A DNA stretch of 38,104 bases from Comamonadaceae bacterium (GTDB lineage Bacteria > Pseudomonadota > Gammaproteobacteria > Burkholderiales > Burkholderiaceae_C), in NCBI GenBank assembly GCA_947475685.1, contig CANJNC010000034.1:1-38104 (forward strand). Reading direction: 5' to 3'. Below are positions 17,331 to 25,371 of this stretch, one piece after another. The notes below the pieces were generated by a model. That model had not been told where the DNA came from. It searched no databases and saw only the letters and a list, made by a program, of their open reading frames with translations. The position numbers were made by a program, and so were the translations under genes. How positions within the stretch are numbered: position 1 is the first letter of the stretch; every line of letters begins with the position of its first letter.

Positions 17331-18542
17331 TTAAATGGTCTTCAAAGGCTTTTCAAGTAAGCCACAGCGCCATAATGAAGTAAGCATAGACGTATTTAAT
17401 AAAAACTCAATTGATTCTTTTTCATTTGCTTCAAGCGCTCTCCATTTGTTAAACAATTTCTCACGAGCCTGATCGTCCGACTCTTTCAAAGCGTTGTAAT
17501 TGTTTTGTGTTTGATGATGAATGGCGTTGATTGCTTCGTGACGTCTTTGTTTCTCATAATCATCGAAATGCTCGCTATCAGCAAAAAAATAGTCCTTGAA
17601 AATATTGGACAAACTCACTGCATCATGCAAACCGCCATTAAGTCCCATTCCCCCTTTGGGATTGTTTAAATGAGCGGCATCTCCAGCAAGAAAAACCCGA
17701 CCCACTCTGTATCGATCAACTACACGCTGATGAACATGATACACACCCTTTACCTCTATTTGACGACTGCTTAAATTAGGAATCAGCGAAGCGAGACGAG
17801 AATCAATATAAGCATCGCTAAGTGCAACTTCATCCTCTAAATCGTTAGAAAGTGGCAAACTCATACGCCACAAGTCTGGAATTTTAAGCATATGTGCATA
17901 ATTCACAGGATCAGAAAAATAGTTGACAAACGACAAATTATCAAAAGAATTGCGCATATCAAATGGAGTACCAAGGACTAAAATTTTCTCCTCGTAAGTA
18001 AAGCCTTTAAATTCAAGACCCAAAGACTTACGAGTAGCACTTTTCCCACCGTCTGTTCCAATGACCCAAAGAGTCTTTACGATTTCCTTGACATTTAAAT
18101 GCATAAACTCAAGTTCAACCTCATCGCTATTTTGATTCAGTTTGATTAACTCATGGCCCATGAAAATTTGAACATTGGGCATATTTTCTAACTCGTGATA
18201 CAAGAACTCACTCAATTTAAATTGTTCACATTGCAATCGAAACGGATGACGAGTAAAGGGAGCAATAAGCGCGTGGTCAAATTGAGCAATTCTCCCTTCC
18301 TTCCAACCTCGGTATTGAAAATCTGGACAAGCAATTCCTCTGTCTATGAGGCCTTTGGTAATACCCGAATCTGATAATAAATCCAAGGTACCTGAGTGAA
18401 AAGTCGAAGCTCGGTAATCTTTTTGAAGCAGTTTATTTCGTTCAAATATTTTAATGTTCAAACCACTCTGAGCCATGAGATAAGCCAGGGTAAGACCAAC
18501 CGGACCGGCTCCAATAATTACAACTTCGTCTTTAGGTGTCAT
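17331..18542 (-). CDS. FAD-dependent aromatic hydroxylase (PHBH/MhpA-like, group A monooxygenase)
   Basis: A 403-residue group A flavoprotein hydroxylase. GAGPVG at 11-16 binds the FAD ADP moiety, the GTDGGKSATRK segment (162-172) is the DG motif that contacts NAD(P)H and FAD, and GDAAHLNNPKGGMGLNGG (287-304) is the flavin ribityl-binding motif. Such enzymes hydroxylate phenolic acids in the cytoplasm using NAD(P)H and O2. It sits 30 bases downstream of Bug (4) on the same strand. The gentisate-type dioxygenase about 1.3 kb away makes a hydroxybenzoate-to-gentisate-like route possible, but the specific substrate is not evident. Confidence 0.88.
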   Translation of the reverse strand: MTPKDEVVIIGAGPVGLTLAYLMAQSGLNIKIFERNKLLQKDYRASTFHSGTLDLLSDSGITKGLIDRGIACPDFQYRGWKEGRIAQFDHALIAPFTRHPFRLQCEQFKLSEFLYHELENMPNVQIFMGHELIKLNQNSDEVELEFMHLNVKEIVKTLWVIGTDGGKSATRKSLGLEFKGFTYEEKILVLGTPFDMRNSFDNLSFVNYFSDPVNYAHMLKIPDLWRMSLPLSNDLEDEVALSDAYIDSRLASLIPNLSSRQIEVKGVYHVHQRVVDRYRVGRVFLAGDAAHLNNPKGGMGLNGGLHDAVSLSNIFKDYFFADSEHFDDYEKQRRHEAINAIHHQTQNNYNALKESDDQAREKLFNKWRALEANEKESIEFLLNTSMLTSLWRCGLLEKPLKTI

Positions 18543-18572
18543 ACTGATAGGATGATTAATACAGAGAAAAAA

Positions 18573-19622
18573 TTAATTCAATGAAATCTTATTTTTTTCA
18601 ATGATGCGGCTGACATTTTGAATTTCCTTAATGACTATATTTTGCAACTCTTCAGGTGAGCTTGTATTGACATCAAGACCCTGCTTTTCTAAAGCATCCC
18701 TGACCTGAGGGGAAAGTAAAATACTTTTAAGATCATTATTTAAACTCTTGACCAGTGAGGTCGGCAAAGACTTTGGCCCCCAAAAACCATACCAAATATC
18801 TGCTTCAGCACCATCAAGTCCCAATTCACTGAAAGTTTGAACGGATGGGGCCTTCTGATTTCGTTTAGCACTGGCAAGTGCAAGAGCGATCAAACGGCCT
18901 GAATTCAAATGTGGCATGACCACGTGAACGGGTACTAGGCTAACACTCACTTGTCCACCTAAAAGATCATTCAGCGCGCCAGCTGAGCCCTTATAAGGTA
19001 TATGCAATACATCGATTTTTGAAATATCTTTAAGCAATTCCATTGATATGTGCTGACTGGTTCCAAGACCCGCAGATGCGTATGTAAGTGCGCCAGGTTG
19101 AGCCTTTGCGCGTTGAATAAATTCTCTAAAATCTGAAAAACCACTTTTTGGATGGGTCACCAAAATTGATGTGCCATATGCAGCTAAAGTAATCGGCGTA
19201 AAATCGATAACGGGATCATAGGTCACATTTTTATAAAGCATTGGTGCAATGGAAAAAGTTTTCGCATTCACCATCAATGTTAATCCATCTGGCAAACTCT
19301 TGGCCACCATCATTGCACCAATATTTCCACTGGCCCCTTGGTGATTTTCAACAATCACAGCTTGCTTTCTTATCCGAGATAACTCAGGAACAACAGACCT
19401 CGCAATGAGATCAATTCCTGTACCCGGAGAGTAAGGAACTATGATTTTGATAGAGCCCGTTGAGTGTAGAAGAGGAGGTGAATTTTCAATTGCTTTAACG
19501 ACAGGCAAACTTTTGCCGCTTGAACTTTTTATACCAGGAGAATCTTCTGCTTTGCACAGAGGGGAAAAGGTAAAAAAGAAAATCAATAAAAATAAATATC
19601 GAATACAAAAGAACCTAAACAA
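18573..19622 (-). CDS. Bug/TctC family periplasmic substrate-binding receptor (4), with N-terminal linker
   Basis: A Bug receptor of about 349 residues. After a signal peptide ending near residue 25 (SPLCKA) there is an unusual stretch of about 32 residues rich in Ser, Pro, Gly and Lys before the first beta strand IKIIVPYSPGTG (58-69); other receptors here start that strand within a few residues of cleavage. The remaining landmarks (ENHQGASGNIG, PDGLTLMV, HIPYKGSAGALNDLLGG) are normal. AAGGAG lies nine bases before the TTG at 19622 and only three before an in-frame TTG at 19628, so 19622 is preferred. It is followed by the FAD hydroxylase in the same operon. Confidence 0.88.
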   Translation of the reverse strand: MFRFFCIRYLFLLIFFFTFSPLCKAEDSPGIKSSSGKSLPVVKAIENSPPLLHSTGSIKIIVPYSPGTGIDLIARSVVPELSRIRKQAVIVENHQGASGNIGAMMVAKSLPDGLTLMVNAKTFSIAPMLYKNVTYDPVIDFTPITLAAYGTSILVTHPKSGFSDFREFIQRAKAQPGALTYASAGLGTSQHISMELLKDISKIDVLHIPYKGSAGALNDLLGGQVSVSLVPVHVVMPHLNSGRLIALALASAKRNQKAPSVQTFSELGLDGAEADIWYGFWGPKSLPTSLVKSLNNDLKSILLSPQVRDALEKQGLDVNTSSPEELQNIVIKEIQNVSRIIEKNKISLN

Positions 19623-19665
19623 AAGCAATAACTCCTTGGTCTTTAAAACTATTTAAAGATCTGAT

Positions 19666-19695
19666 TTTATAAACTGTCAGTATGGAGTCTATCAG
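19666..19695 (-). promoter_or_regulatory. Probable sigma70-type promoter for Bug (4) and FAD hydroxylase
   Basis: On the minus strand CTGATA (19690-19695) and TATAAA (19666-19671, five of six consensus bases) are separated by 18 bases. The predicted transcript would start near 19659, about 37 bases before the TTG start. Confidence 0.45.
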
Positions 19696-19751
19696 TAATA
19701 AACCTAGCACATAAAAACCATAAAAGCCCTGACACAGGAGGGTTAATACCA

Positions 19752-19781
19752 TTGGCAAGGGATCAATTTTGAGCGAATATT
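19752..19781 (+). promoter_or_regulatory. Possible sigma70-type promoter for the SDR-Bug-TauD cassette
   Basis: TTGGCA (19752-19757, five of six consensus bases) and AATATT (19776-19781, four of six) are spaced by 18 bases, about 30 bases before the SDR start codon. Confidence 0.33.
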
Positions 19782-19814
19782 TATGATCTTTTTTTCAATA
19801 AGAAATTTTCAAAA

Positions 19815-20579
19815 ATGAAACGTTTAGATGGACAAGTTGCAATCATTACAGGCGCTGGGCACGGCATTGGTAAATTTTATGCTGAAAGACTCGCGTCCGA
19901 GGGAGCTCGAGTCGTAATTGCTGAGCTGGACTTAGCAGCCACAGAAAAAACAGTTACAGAATTAAAATCAAAGGGGTACAAAGCCATCGGCATACAAACT
20001 GATGTGACATCAGAGGCCAGTGTTGCTAATATGGTCGCTGAAACAGTCAAACAGTTTGAGAAAATTGATGTTCTTGTCAACAATGCTGCAATTTTTGCAA
20101 CAATTCCAATGTCCCGGGCTCCATTTGATGAAATTAGTATCGATGAATGGGACTTGATGATGTCTGTAAATGTCAAAGGTACTTGGTTAGTTTCAAAAGC
20201 GGTCATCGCTGAAATGAAAAAATTCCGCTACGGAAAAATCATAAATATCAGCTCAAGTACAGCAGTCAAAGGCTCCCCAAGTCGAATTCACTATGTCACT
20301 TCGAAAGCAGGCATAATTGGCTTTACTAAGACTTTGGCCAATGAAGTTGGTGATTACAACATTTGTGTAAATTGTGTTGCACCGGGGAGTACTTTGTCAG
20401 AAGAAAATCCAAATGAATCTATTCTAAAAATGCGTTCGGATGCGGCAAATGTTCGCGCCTTAAAAAGAGTTCAAACGCCAGATGATCTAACTGGTGCCGT
20501 TTTATTCTTCGCCTCACATGACAGTGACTTTATTACAGGTCAAACACTGGTTGTTGATGGCGGAAACTGTATGCACTGA
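19815..20579 (+). CDS. Short-chain dehydrogenase/reductase (SDR)
   Basis: A 254-residue classical SDR, an NAD(P)-dependent oxidoreductase acting on alcohols, ketones or dihydrodiols in the cytoplasm. The cofactor motif TGAGHGIG is at 12-19, NNAA at 89-92 and the catalytic residues are S147 (ISSS), Y160 and K164 in YVTSK. The C-terminal FITGQTLVVDGG is typical. Asp39 at the end of beta2 (IAELD) suggests NAD rather than NADP preference. It is the first of three plus-strand genes; Bug (5) starts 9 bases later. Substrate unknown. Confidence 0.92.
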   Translation: MKRLDGQVAIITGAGHGIGKFYAERLASEGARVVIAELDLAATEKTVTELKSKGYKAIGIQTDVTSEASVANMVAETVKQFEKIDVLVNNAAIFATIPMSRAPFDEISIDEWDLMMSVNVKGTWLVSKAVIAEMKKFRYGKIINISSSTAVKGSPSRIHYVTSKAGIIGFTKTLANEVGDYNICVNCVAPGSTLSEENPNESILKMRSDAANVRALKRVQTPDDLTGAVLFFASHDSDFITGQTLVVDGGNCMH

Positions 20580-20588
20580 GGTTTAAAA

Positions 20589-21551
20589 ATGACACAGAAA
20601 TTAATCACTTTACTAATTTGTCTTTGCTTTAATGCTTTAACTCTACACGCACAAACCAATGAAGGTAAATTAATTACCTTAATTGTTCCAACAACCTCTG
20701 GAACTGGTAGCGATATCGCAGCTAGATTGATGGCTCCAAGACTATCAAAAAGAACTGGCTCACCTGTTGTTGTAGAAAATAAAACCGGAGCCAGTGGAAT
20801 TATTGCTATCAACTTCGTTGCCAATGCTCAATCAGACGGGAATACGATTCTTATTGCACCCAACACGATGGCTATGCTAAAAGCCTTAAATAAGAATTTA
20901 CCGTTTGACCCAATAAATGATTTCGCTACAGTCGCCAGACTGGGTAAAATGTTGGTGGCAATCGCTGTCAATCCTGAAGTACCTGTAACATCAATTACTC
21001 AATTAATTGATTATTCCAAGTCACATCCCAACGAGTTGAATTATGGAACACCCGGAAGTGGTACTCCTCATCACTTGCGAACTGAGATGTTCAAACAAAT
21101 TACCGGAGCAAGCTTAGTTCACGTCCCTTACAAGGGTTCCGCTGGTGCAGTTACAGATTTAGTGGGCGGCCAGGTTCAAATGGGATTTTTTCCATTGCAT
21201 TCTTTATTGCAGATGGTGAATGCGGGGAAACTTCGTATGTTGGCAACCAGTGGGGATTCGAGATCAGTTTGGACACCCACCATTCCCACATTCAAAGAAT
21301 CTGGTATTAAAGATCTGAATGATTATGATTGGTTAGGTGCTTACCTTCCGAAAAACACAAATACTGAGGTGGTCAAGCGTTTAAGTCGGGAAATTGTTGC
21401 CATTTTTAGCTCCTCAGACATGCAAGATGAACTATCAAAGAAAGGGATCATTGCAAACCCTGGCTCATCGGATGACTTGTTGCAATTAATGAAAAGGGAG
21501 TCTACTGAATGGAAAAAAATTGTTGATATGGGTAATATTTCAAGCGACTAG
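20589..21551 (+). CDS. Bug/TctC family periplasmic substrate-binding receptor (5)
   Basis: A 320-residue Bug receptor with a short signal peptide ending near residue 21 (TLHA before QTNEG), TLIVPTTSGTGSDIAARL (30-47), ENKTGASGI, HVPYKGSAGAVTDLVGGQ and the terminal WKKIVDMG. The first ligand loop reads TTSGTGSD instead of the common PGG-x-D pattern, and SDGNTILIA replaces the usual DGYTLL. The ribosome site GAGG is formed by the SDR stop codon (TGAGG), seven bases before the ATG, so the two genes are coupled. It probably serves the SDR/TauD enzymes on either side. Confidence 0.92.
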   Translation: MTQKLITLLICLCFNALTLHAQTNEGKLITLIVPTTSGTGSDIAARLMAPRLSKRTGSPVVVENKTGASGIIAINFVANAQSDGNTILIAPNTMAMLKALNKNLPFDPINDFATVARLGKMLVAIAVNPEVPVTSITQLIDYSKSHPNELNYGTPGSGTPHHLRTEMFKQITGASLVHVPYKGSAGAVTDLVGGQVQMGFFPLHSLLQMVNAGKLRMLATSGDSRSVWTPTIPTFKESGIKDLNDYDWLGAYLPKNTNTEVVKRLSREIVAIFSSSDMQDELSKKGIIANPGSSDDLLQLMKRESTEWKKIVDMGNISSD

Positions 21552-21605
21552 TAGAATTTCCCAAATTGACTATGAAATACTTTTCATCAAAACACTCAAT
21601 CAAAA

Positions 21606-22442
21606 ATGAAAATAGATTTACTTAACAAAAATGTTGGAGCAAAAATTAGTGGGATAGATTTAAGTAATCCATTACATCAAGATGAAATCGATTTCATAAA
21701 AAATAATTGGTATGCACACGGGGTATTGTGCTTTCCTAATCAATCCATTGACGAGATTCAGCAAATTAAATTTGGCGAGTACTTCGGAGAATTGGTCCAC
21801 ACTCAAGGCGAATACGCAATCAGTAAAAGTCACCCTGCTATCATGTACATCACCAACGAGAAAGAAAATGGTAAATACGTTGGTGCTTTACCCGATGGAG
21901 AAATGTATTTTCACACGGATATGTGTTATGTAGAGAAGCCTTCAATGGCTACTTTTTTATACGCAATCAACATTCCTAAAGTCGGCGGCAATACCGTTTT
22001 TGCCAATATGTACATGGCTTATGAAAGCCTAGACAATGAAATTAAATCAAAAATAAATGGCTTGAAAGCCGTTAATTCTTATGAACCTGGCTCAAGTGCA
22101 CCTACGATTATTTCGCGCAAGAACACAAATCGCTCAAATGAAACTAAATCTTATGCACACCCGATGATCTGTACTCATCCAGTTACAAAGAAAAAAGCCT
22201 TGTACGTCAACAGATTGATGACAGAGTCTATTGTTGGACTCTCTGGCCAAGAGAGTGATGACTTATTAAATCTATTATTTGACCATCAAGAAAACAAGAA
22301 ATTTCTCTATGAACATATTTGGAGCCTTGGTGATTTACTCATTTGGGATAATCGCTGTGTTTTACACGCTCGTTCAAATTTTGATGCATCAGAACTGAGA
22401 AAATTGCGGAGAATAACGGTCAAGGGTGACATCATTCAATAA
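21606..22442 (+). CDS. TauD/TfdA family Fe(II)/2-oxoglutarate-dependent dioxygenase
   Basis: A 278-residue 2-oxoglutarate dioxygenase of the TauD/TfdA family, which hydroxylates and often cleaves sulfonates, aryloxyacids or similar small acids. The iron facial triad is H103 and D105 (FHTDMCY) with H254 (CVLHARSNFD). The 2-oxoglutarate carboxylate-binding arginine lies in LRKLRRITVKG (R265 to R269 region). N-terminal VGAKISGIDLS is the family start. It follows Bug (5) by 54 bases and is followed by a strong terminator, so SDR, Bug and TauD form a closed cassette. The 2,4-D/taurine-type substrates are only family analogies. Confidence 0.92.
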   Translation: MKIDLLNKNVGAKISGIDLSNPLHQDEIDFIKNNWYAHGVLCFPNQSIDEIQQIKFGEYFGELVHTQGEYAISKSHPAIMYITNEKENGKYVGALPDGEMYFHTDMCYVEKPSMATFLYAINIPKVGGNTVFANMYMAYESLDNEIKSKINGLKAVNSYEPGSSAPTIISRKNTNRSNETKSYAHPMICTHPVTKKKALYVNRLMTESIVGLSGQESDDLLNLLFDHQENKKFLYEHIWSLGDLLIWDNRCVLHARSNFDASELRKLRRITVKGDIIQ

Positions 22443-22454
22443 TATGTTTTCCTC

Positions 22455-22490
22455 AAACTCACGTCATCAGCAAAGTGATGTGAGTTTTAT
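22455..22490 (+). terminator. Rho-independent terminator after the TauD-type gene
   Basis: AAACTCACGTCAT (22455-22467) pairs with GTGATGTGAGTTT (22475-22487): 13 pairs including two G-U, seven-base loop, then TTTTAT. It starts 13 bases after the TauD stop codon and closes the SDR-Bug-TauD cassette. Confidence 0.85.
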
Positions 22491-22826
22491 ACTTACACGA
22501 CATCTGAAAAAATAATAATTATTTCCTACTAAGAAGACGTTTTTTAATGTTCTTTTGATAATTCTAGAACTTGACACTCAATTTACAGTTAAGCCATTAG
22601 AGGTAGTTTTTTTCAGCAATTACAGGTTACAAGATTCTGACAGATAGATCTCTACAGACCATCATGGGACTTTTTTTGAAGGGAATGTACTAAAAGAGCG
22701 TCTTTCTAAGCGAAAAAACCTAAATAACGGCTTTCTTAACCAATAATCTAATATTACCGACTGTCATCAGTGCTATTGATCGAGATGTGCACTTCAATGG
22801 GCAAAAACTAGGGCACAATACTTTCT
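22491..22826. other. Gene-free stretch upstream of the RIO kinase
   Basis: No coding frame, RNA gene or clear repeat is seen. It is A/T-rich. A TTGACA at 22571-22576 lacks a good -10 at the right distance. CACAAT at 22814-22819 lies very close to the RIO start codon and has no matching -35, so no promoter is called. Confidence 0.5.
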
Positions 22827-23684
22827 ATGAAAATACCAGCTCGATTAGAACCTTTATTTGAAGAAGGCTTCATTGATACCGTTGTCAGACAACTCATGAG
22901 TGGCAAAGAAGCCATGGTATATGTTGTTCGTCTCGAAGGCGAGACTTTTTGCGCAAAAATATACAAAGAGTCCAATAAACGCAGTTTTCGTCAGGCGGTG
23001 GATTACACAGAAAATCGACAAGTTAAAAATTCTCGTCAGGCTCGAGCCATGGCAAAGGGCACAAAATTTGGTCGTCAAGCCCAAGAATCTGCATGGCAAA
23101 GTGCTGAAGTAGACGCCCTTTACCGATTGGCTGCTGCTGGGGTTCGCGTCCCAAAGCCTCATAACTTTTGTGAAGGCGTGCTCCTCATGGAGTTGGTGAC
23201 AGATGCAAATGGGGATGCTGCACCACGGCTTAATGACATTCAAATGCCAGCCCAAGAAGCCAGGAAACATCATGCTTTCTTGATAAAAGAGGTTGTAAGG
23301 ATGCTGTGTGCGGGGGTAGTACACGGCGATTTATCAGAATTTAATATCTTAATGGCCGCCGATGGACCAGTGATCATTGATCTACCCCAAGCAGTTGATG
23401 CGGCAGGAAATAACCACGCACAACGTATGCTATTGCGAGACGTAAATAATTTACGACAGTACTTTGGACAGTTTGATACATCCTTGCTCTCAACTAATTA
23501 TGGGCCTGAAATCTGGGATTTATACGCTAGGGGCTTATTGACGGAGGCCATTGAACTCAGCGGCCAATTTGTCATTAAACATAAGCCCTTGGATTTGAGA
23601 GGTGTTATGCGGGAAATCGACGAAACGGTAAAAGAGAATCAAATCAAGCGCGATCGCGTGGTTAATTTGCGCCGACAACTCTAG
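22827..23684 (+). CDS. RIO-type atypical serine protein kinase
   Basis: A 285-residue RIO1-like kinase of the kind found in many proteobacteria. The nucleotide-binding part contains SGKEAMVYVVR and the catalytic lysine in FCAKIYK (K44). The catalytic loop HGDLSEFNIL (166-175) supplies D168 and N173, and the metal-binding aspartate is D185 in IIDLPQAVD. The flexible basic segment (KRSFRQAVDYTENRQVKNSRQ, about 51-71) is typical of RIO proteins. Its role in bacteria is poorly known, and it bears no clear relation to the catabolic genes around it. It ends convergent with, and overlapping by 23 bases, the SOD-like lipoprotein gene. Confidence 0.9.
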   Translation: MKIPARLEPLFEEGFIDTVVRQLMSGKEAMVYVVRLEGETFCAKIYKESNKRSFRQAVDYTENRQVKNSRQARAMAKGTKFGRQAQESAWQSAEVDALYRLAAAGVRVPKPHNFCEGVLLMELVTDANGDAAPRLNDIQMPAQEARKHHAFLIKEVVRMLCAGVVHGDLSEFNILMAADGPVIIDLPQAVDAAGNNHAQRMLLRDVNNLRQYFGQFDTSLLSTNYGPEIWDLYARGLLTEAIELSGQFVIKHKPLDLRGVMREIDETVKENQIKRDRVVNLRRQL

Positions 23685-24207
23685 AATCATTCAATAAAAA
23701 AGCAAAAAGTTCATCAGCTCTAATTTGTTTGGGCGTTTTATTTTCTTGAATATCTGCGCATATAGCCATATTATTTAATTTCATTGAATTGTCTTCATGG
23801 GTAACGTGTTCAACCTGATAAAAAATAACTGTTTTACCAATTATATTTTTTGAATTAAAACCAAGATTAATCAAATTAATTTCGAGATGAATATTAGCAT
23901 TTCCATTTTTATCAGCATAGATAACATTTGATGCATCAGGGATACTCCCATTTGCATATGTAGATTTAGTTTTAATATTTAAGCAATCATCTTTATCAAA
24001 GATTTTGAAACTATGCTTGGCCAATGGTTTTAAACCGCTGAAATTTCCGGTCACTAAAATTTTCCCGCTGTATTGTTCAAAAATAATTATTCCAGAATAA
24101 TCATTTATTTGATTTATCTCAAAATTTGCTTGACCAACAGGTCCGTAATTAAAGCCAGCACAGGAAACTAGGAAAATTGTTACAAAGATTTTATAAAAGC
24201 TTTGCAC
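23662..24207 (-). CDS. Lipoprotein with degenerate Cu/Zn superoxide dismutase-like domain, metal ligands missing
   Basis: A 181-residue protein. A lipobox LVSC (13-16) predicts lipid attachment at C16 and an envelope location. Residues about 28-153 follow the Cu/Zn-SOD pattern: SGIIIFEQYSGKILVTGNFSGL matches beta1-beta2, LAKHSFKIFDKDDC matches the LHGFHVHEFGD region, SIPDASNVIYADKNGNANI matches DLPNVTADKDGVA, IIGKTVIFYQVEH matches IIGRTLVVHEK and NNMAICADI matches SRLACGVI. The copper histidines are replaced (GFHVH becomes SFKIF: K68, F70), and the His of VVHE becomes Tyr. The two cysteines of the SOD disulfide appear kept (C75, C150). Enzymatic dismutation is therefore unlikely. The DNA is markedly AT-rich compared with the RIO gene. 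The assignment is by eye and remote. Confidence 0.65.
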   Translation of the reverse strand: MQSFYKIFVTIFLVSCAGFNYGPVGQANFEINQINDYSGIIIFEQYSGKILVTGNFSGLKPLAKHSFKIFDKDDCLNIKTKSTYANGSIPDASNVIYADKNGNANIHLEINLINLGFNSKNIIGKTVIFYQVEHVTHEDNSMKLNNMAICADIQENKTPKQIRADELFAFLLNDSRVVGAN

Positions 24208-24281
24208 TGTAGAAATCTTTAACTTAAAGCATGTACAAGTTACAGGTGATTTAAATTTTAACTAAGCAGAATGAAATCAAA

Positions 24282-25067
24282 TCAATTTTTAAAATTCCAA
24301 AATTGATTAAAATTACTTGGTCTTTTTTCTTTAAGAGCGCTTAATCCTTCTTGCCACTCATTTGGGTCCATTTCTCTAAGTAGTTCATGAATTGCATCCC
24401 AATCTGTTATTTTGACTTTGCCTAAGTTTCGCTTAACTGCACCAATGATAGTAGGAGGAGCGGAAATTATATTATCAGCAAATTGAATTGCTTCTTGCAG
24501 TAAATGCTCTGATTCACAAACCTTATTGATCAAACCCCATGACAACGCCTGTGAAGCATCTATTCGGCATCTTGTTAAGATTAACTCCATCGCCCTTCTT
24601 CGACCAATAATTTCCGAAAGTCTTACAATTGCTGTTCTTGGTAAAAGTCCCAATCCCACTTCTGGCAATCCAAATGTAGCTCTTGGTGTCGACACGACCA
24701 AGTCTGCGCACAATATCAATTCAAGCCCTCCGCCTAAACTTGCACCATCGACAGCAGCAACAATTGGTCGATTTTCTTCAATTAAAGCTCTAAAAAGTTT
24801 AAGAGGTGCATTTTTGTCAACTGGCTCATTGGGATTTAACAATTTACCTTTCAAAAACTCGTCAATATCTGCCCCTGCACAAAAATTTTTACCACTGGAA
24901 ATGATCACCAAAGCACGAGCTTTTTCCATTTGGCTTTGCCTAATAGCTTCTAACATGGCATTGACTTGAAGCGGTTTTAGTGCATTATGTTGAGCAGTAT
25001 TTTGCATGGATATTACACCAACATGGCCATGCATACTTAGAGATGCAAACATCTGAGTACTTTGCAT
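24282..25067 (-). CDS. Enoyl-CoA hydratase/isomerase (crotonase) family protein
   Basis: A 261-residue crotonase-fold enzyme. The oxyanion-hole segment FCAGADIDEF (62-71) and GASLGGGLELIL (108-119) are present. Both glutamates used by enoyl-CoA hydratase are visible, E116 in GGLEL and E136 in LPEVGLG. The next segment reads LLPRTAIVRL instead of PGAGGTQRL, so the active-site rim differs from classical hydratase. It acts on acyl-CoA thioesters in the cytoplasm. It is on the minus strand, 74 bases before the SOD-like gene, and apart from the acyl-CoA operon further on; the start ATG has no clear ribosome site. Confidence 0.88.
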   Translation of the reverse strand: MQSTQMFASLSMHGHVGVISMQNTAQHNALKPLQVNAMLEAIRQSQMEKARALVIISSGKNFCAGADIDEFLKGKLLNPNEPVDKNAPLKLFRALIEENRPIVAAVDGASLGGGLELILCADLVVSTPRATFGLPEVGLGLLPRTAIVRLSEIIGRRRAMELILTRCRIDASQALSWGLINKVCESEHLLQEAIQFADNIISAPPTIIGAVKRNLGKVKITDWDAIHELLREMDPNEWQEGLSALKEKRPSNFNQFWNFKN

Positions 25068-25371
25068 AAAATTTTAAACTCCCGATATTATTAAAGTTGG
25101 CAGAAAAAGGATAAAAATTATTTGTTTTTTTCATCTCAGATCAATTCATATTTTATCTGACATGTATTTGTGTCAAAGATGACGAGCATAAACCTTTTCC
25201 TAAATTTTATTTACATTTTTAAAACTAAATTTAAGCTATAGGGTTTTCATTAGTATTGATCGCTGAACAATTTCGTTTTCTGATAGTAAAGTATATGTTG
25301 ACTCGAAATTGATTTCTATATAGCCTACTATCCTGACTTTTCTACTCAGCACATAACCAACTTCTGAACCT
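25068..25371. other. Divergent intergenic region, no feature recognised
   Basis: A 304-base A/T-rich gap between the minus-strand crotonase and plus-strand Bug (6). It must hold both promoters. A TTGACT at 25298-25303 is followed by TATATA only 13 bases on and TACTAT 22 bases on, neither at proper spacing, so none is called. The open frame on the minus strand here runs into Bug (6) antisense and lacks protein-like character. Confidence 0.5.
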
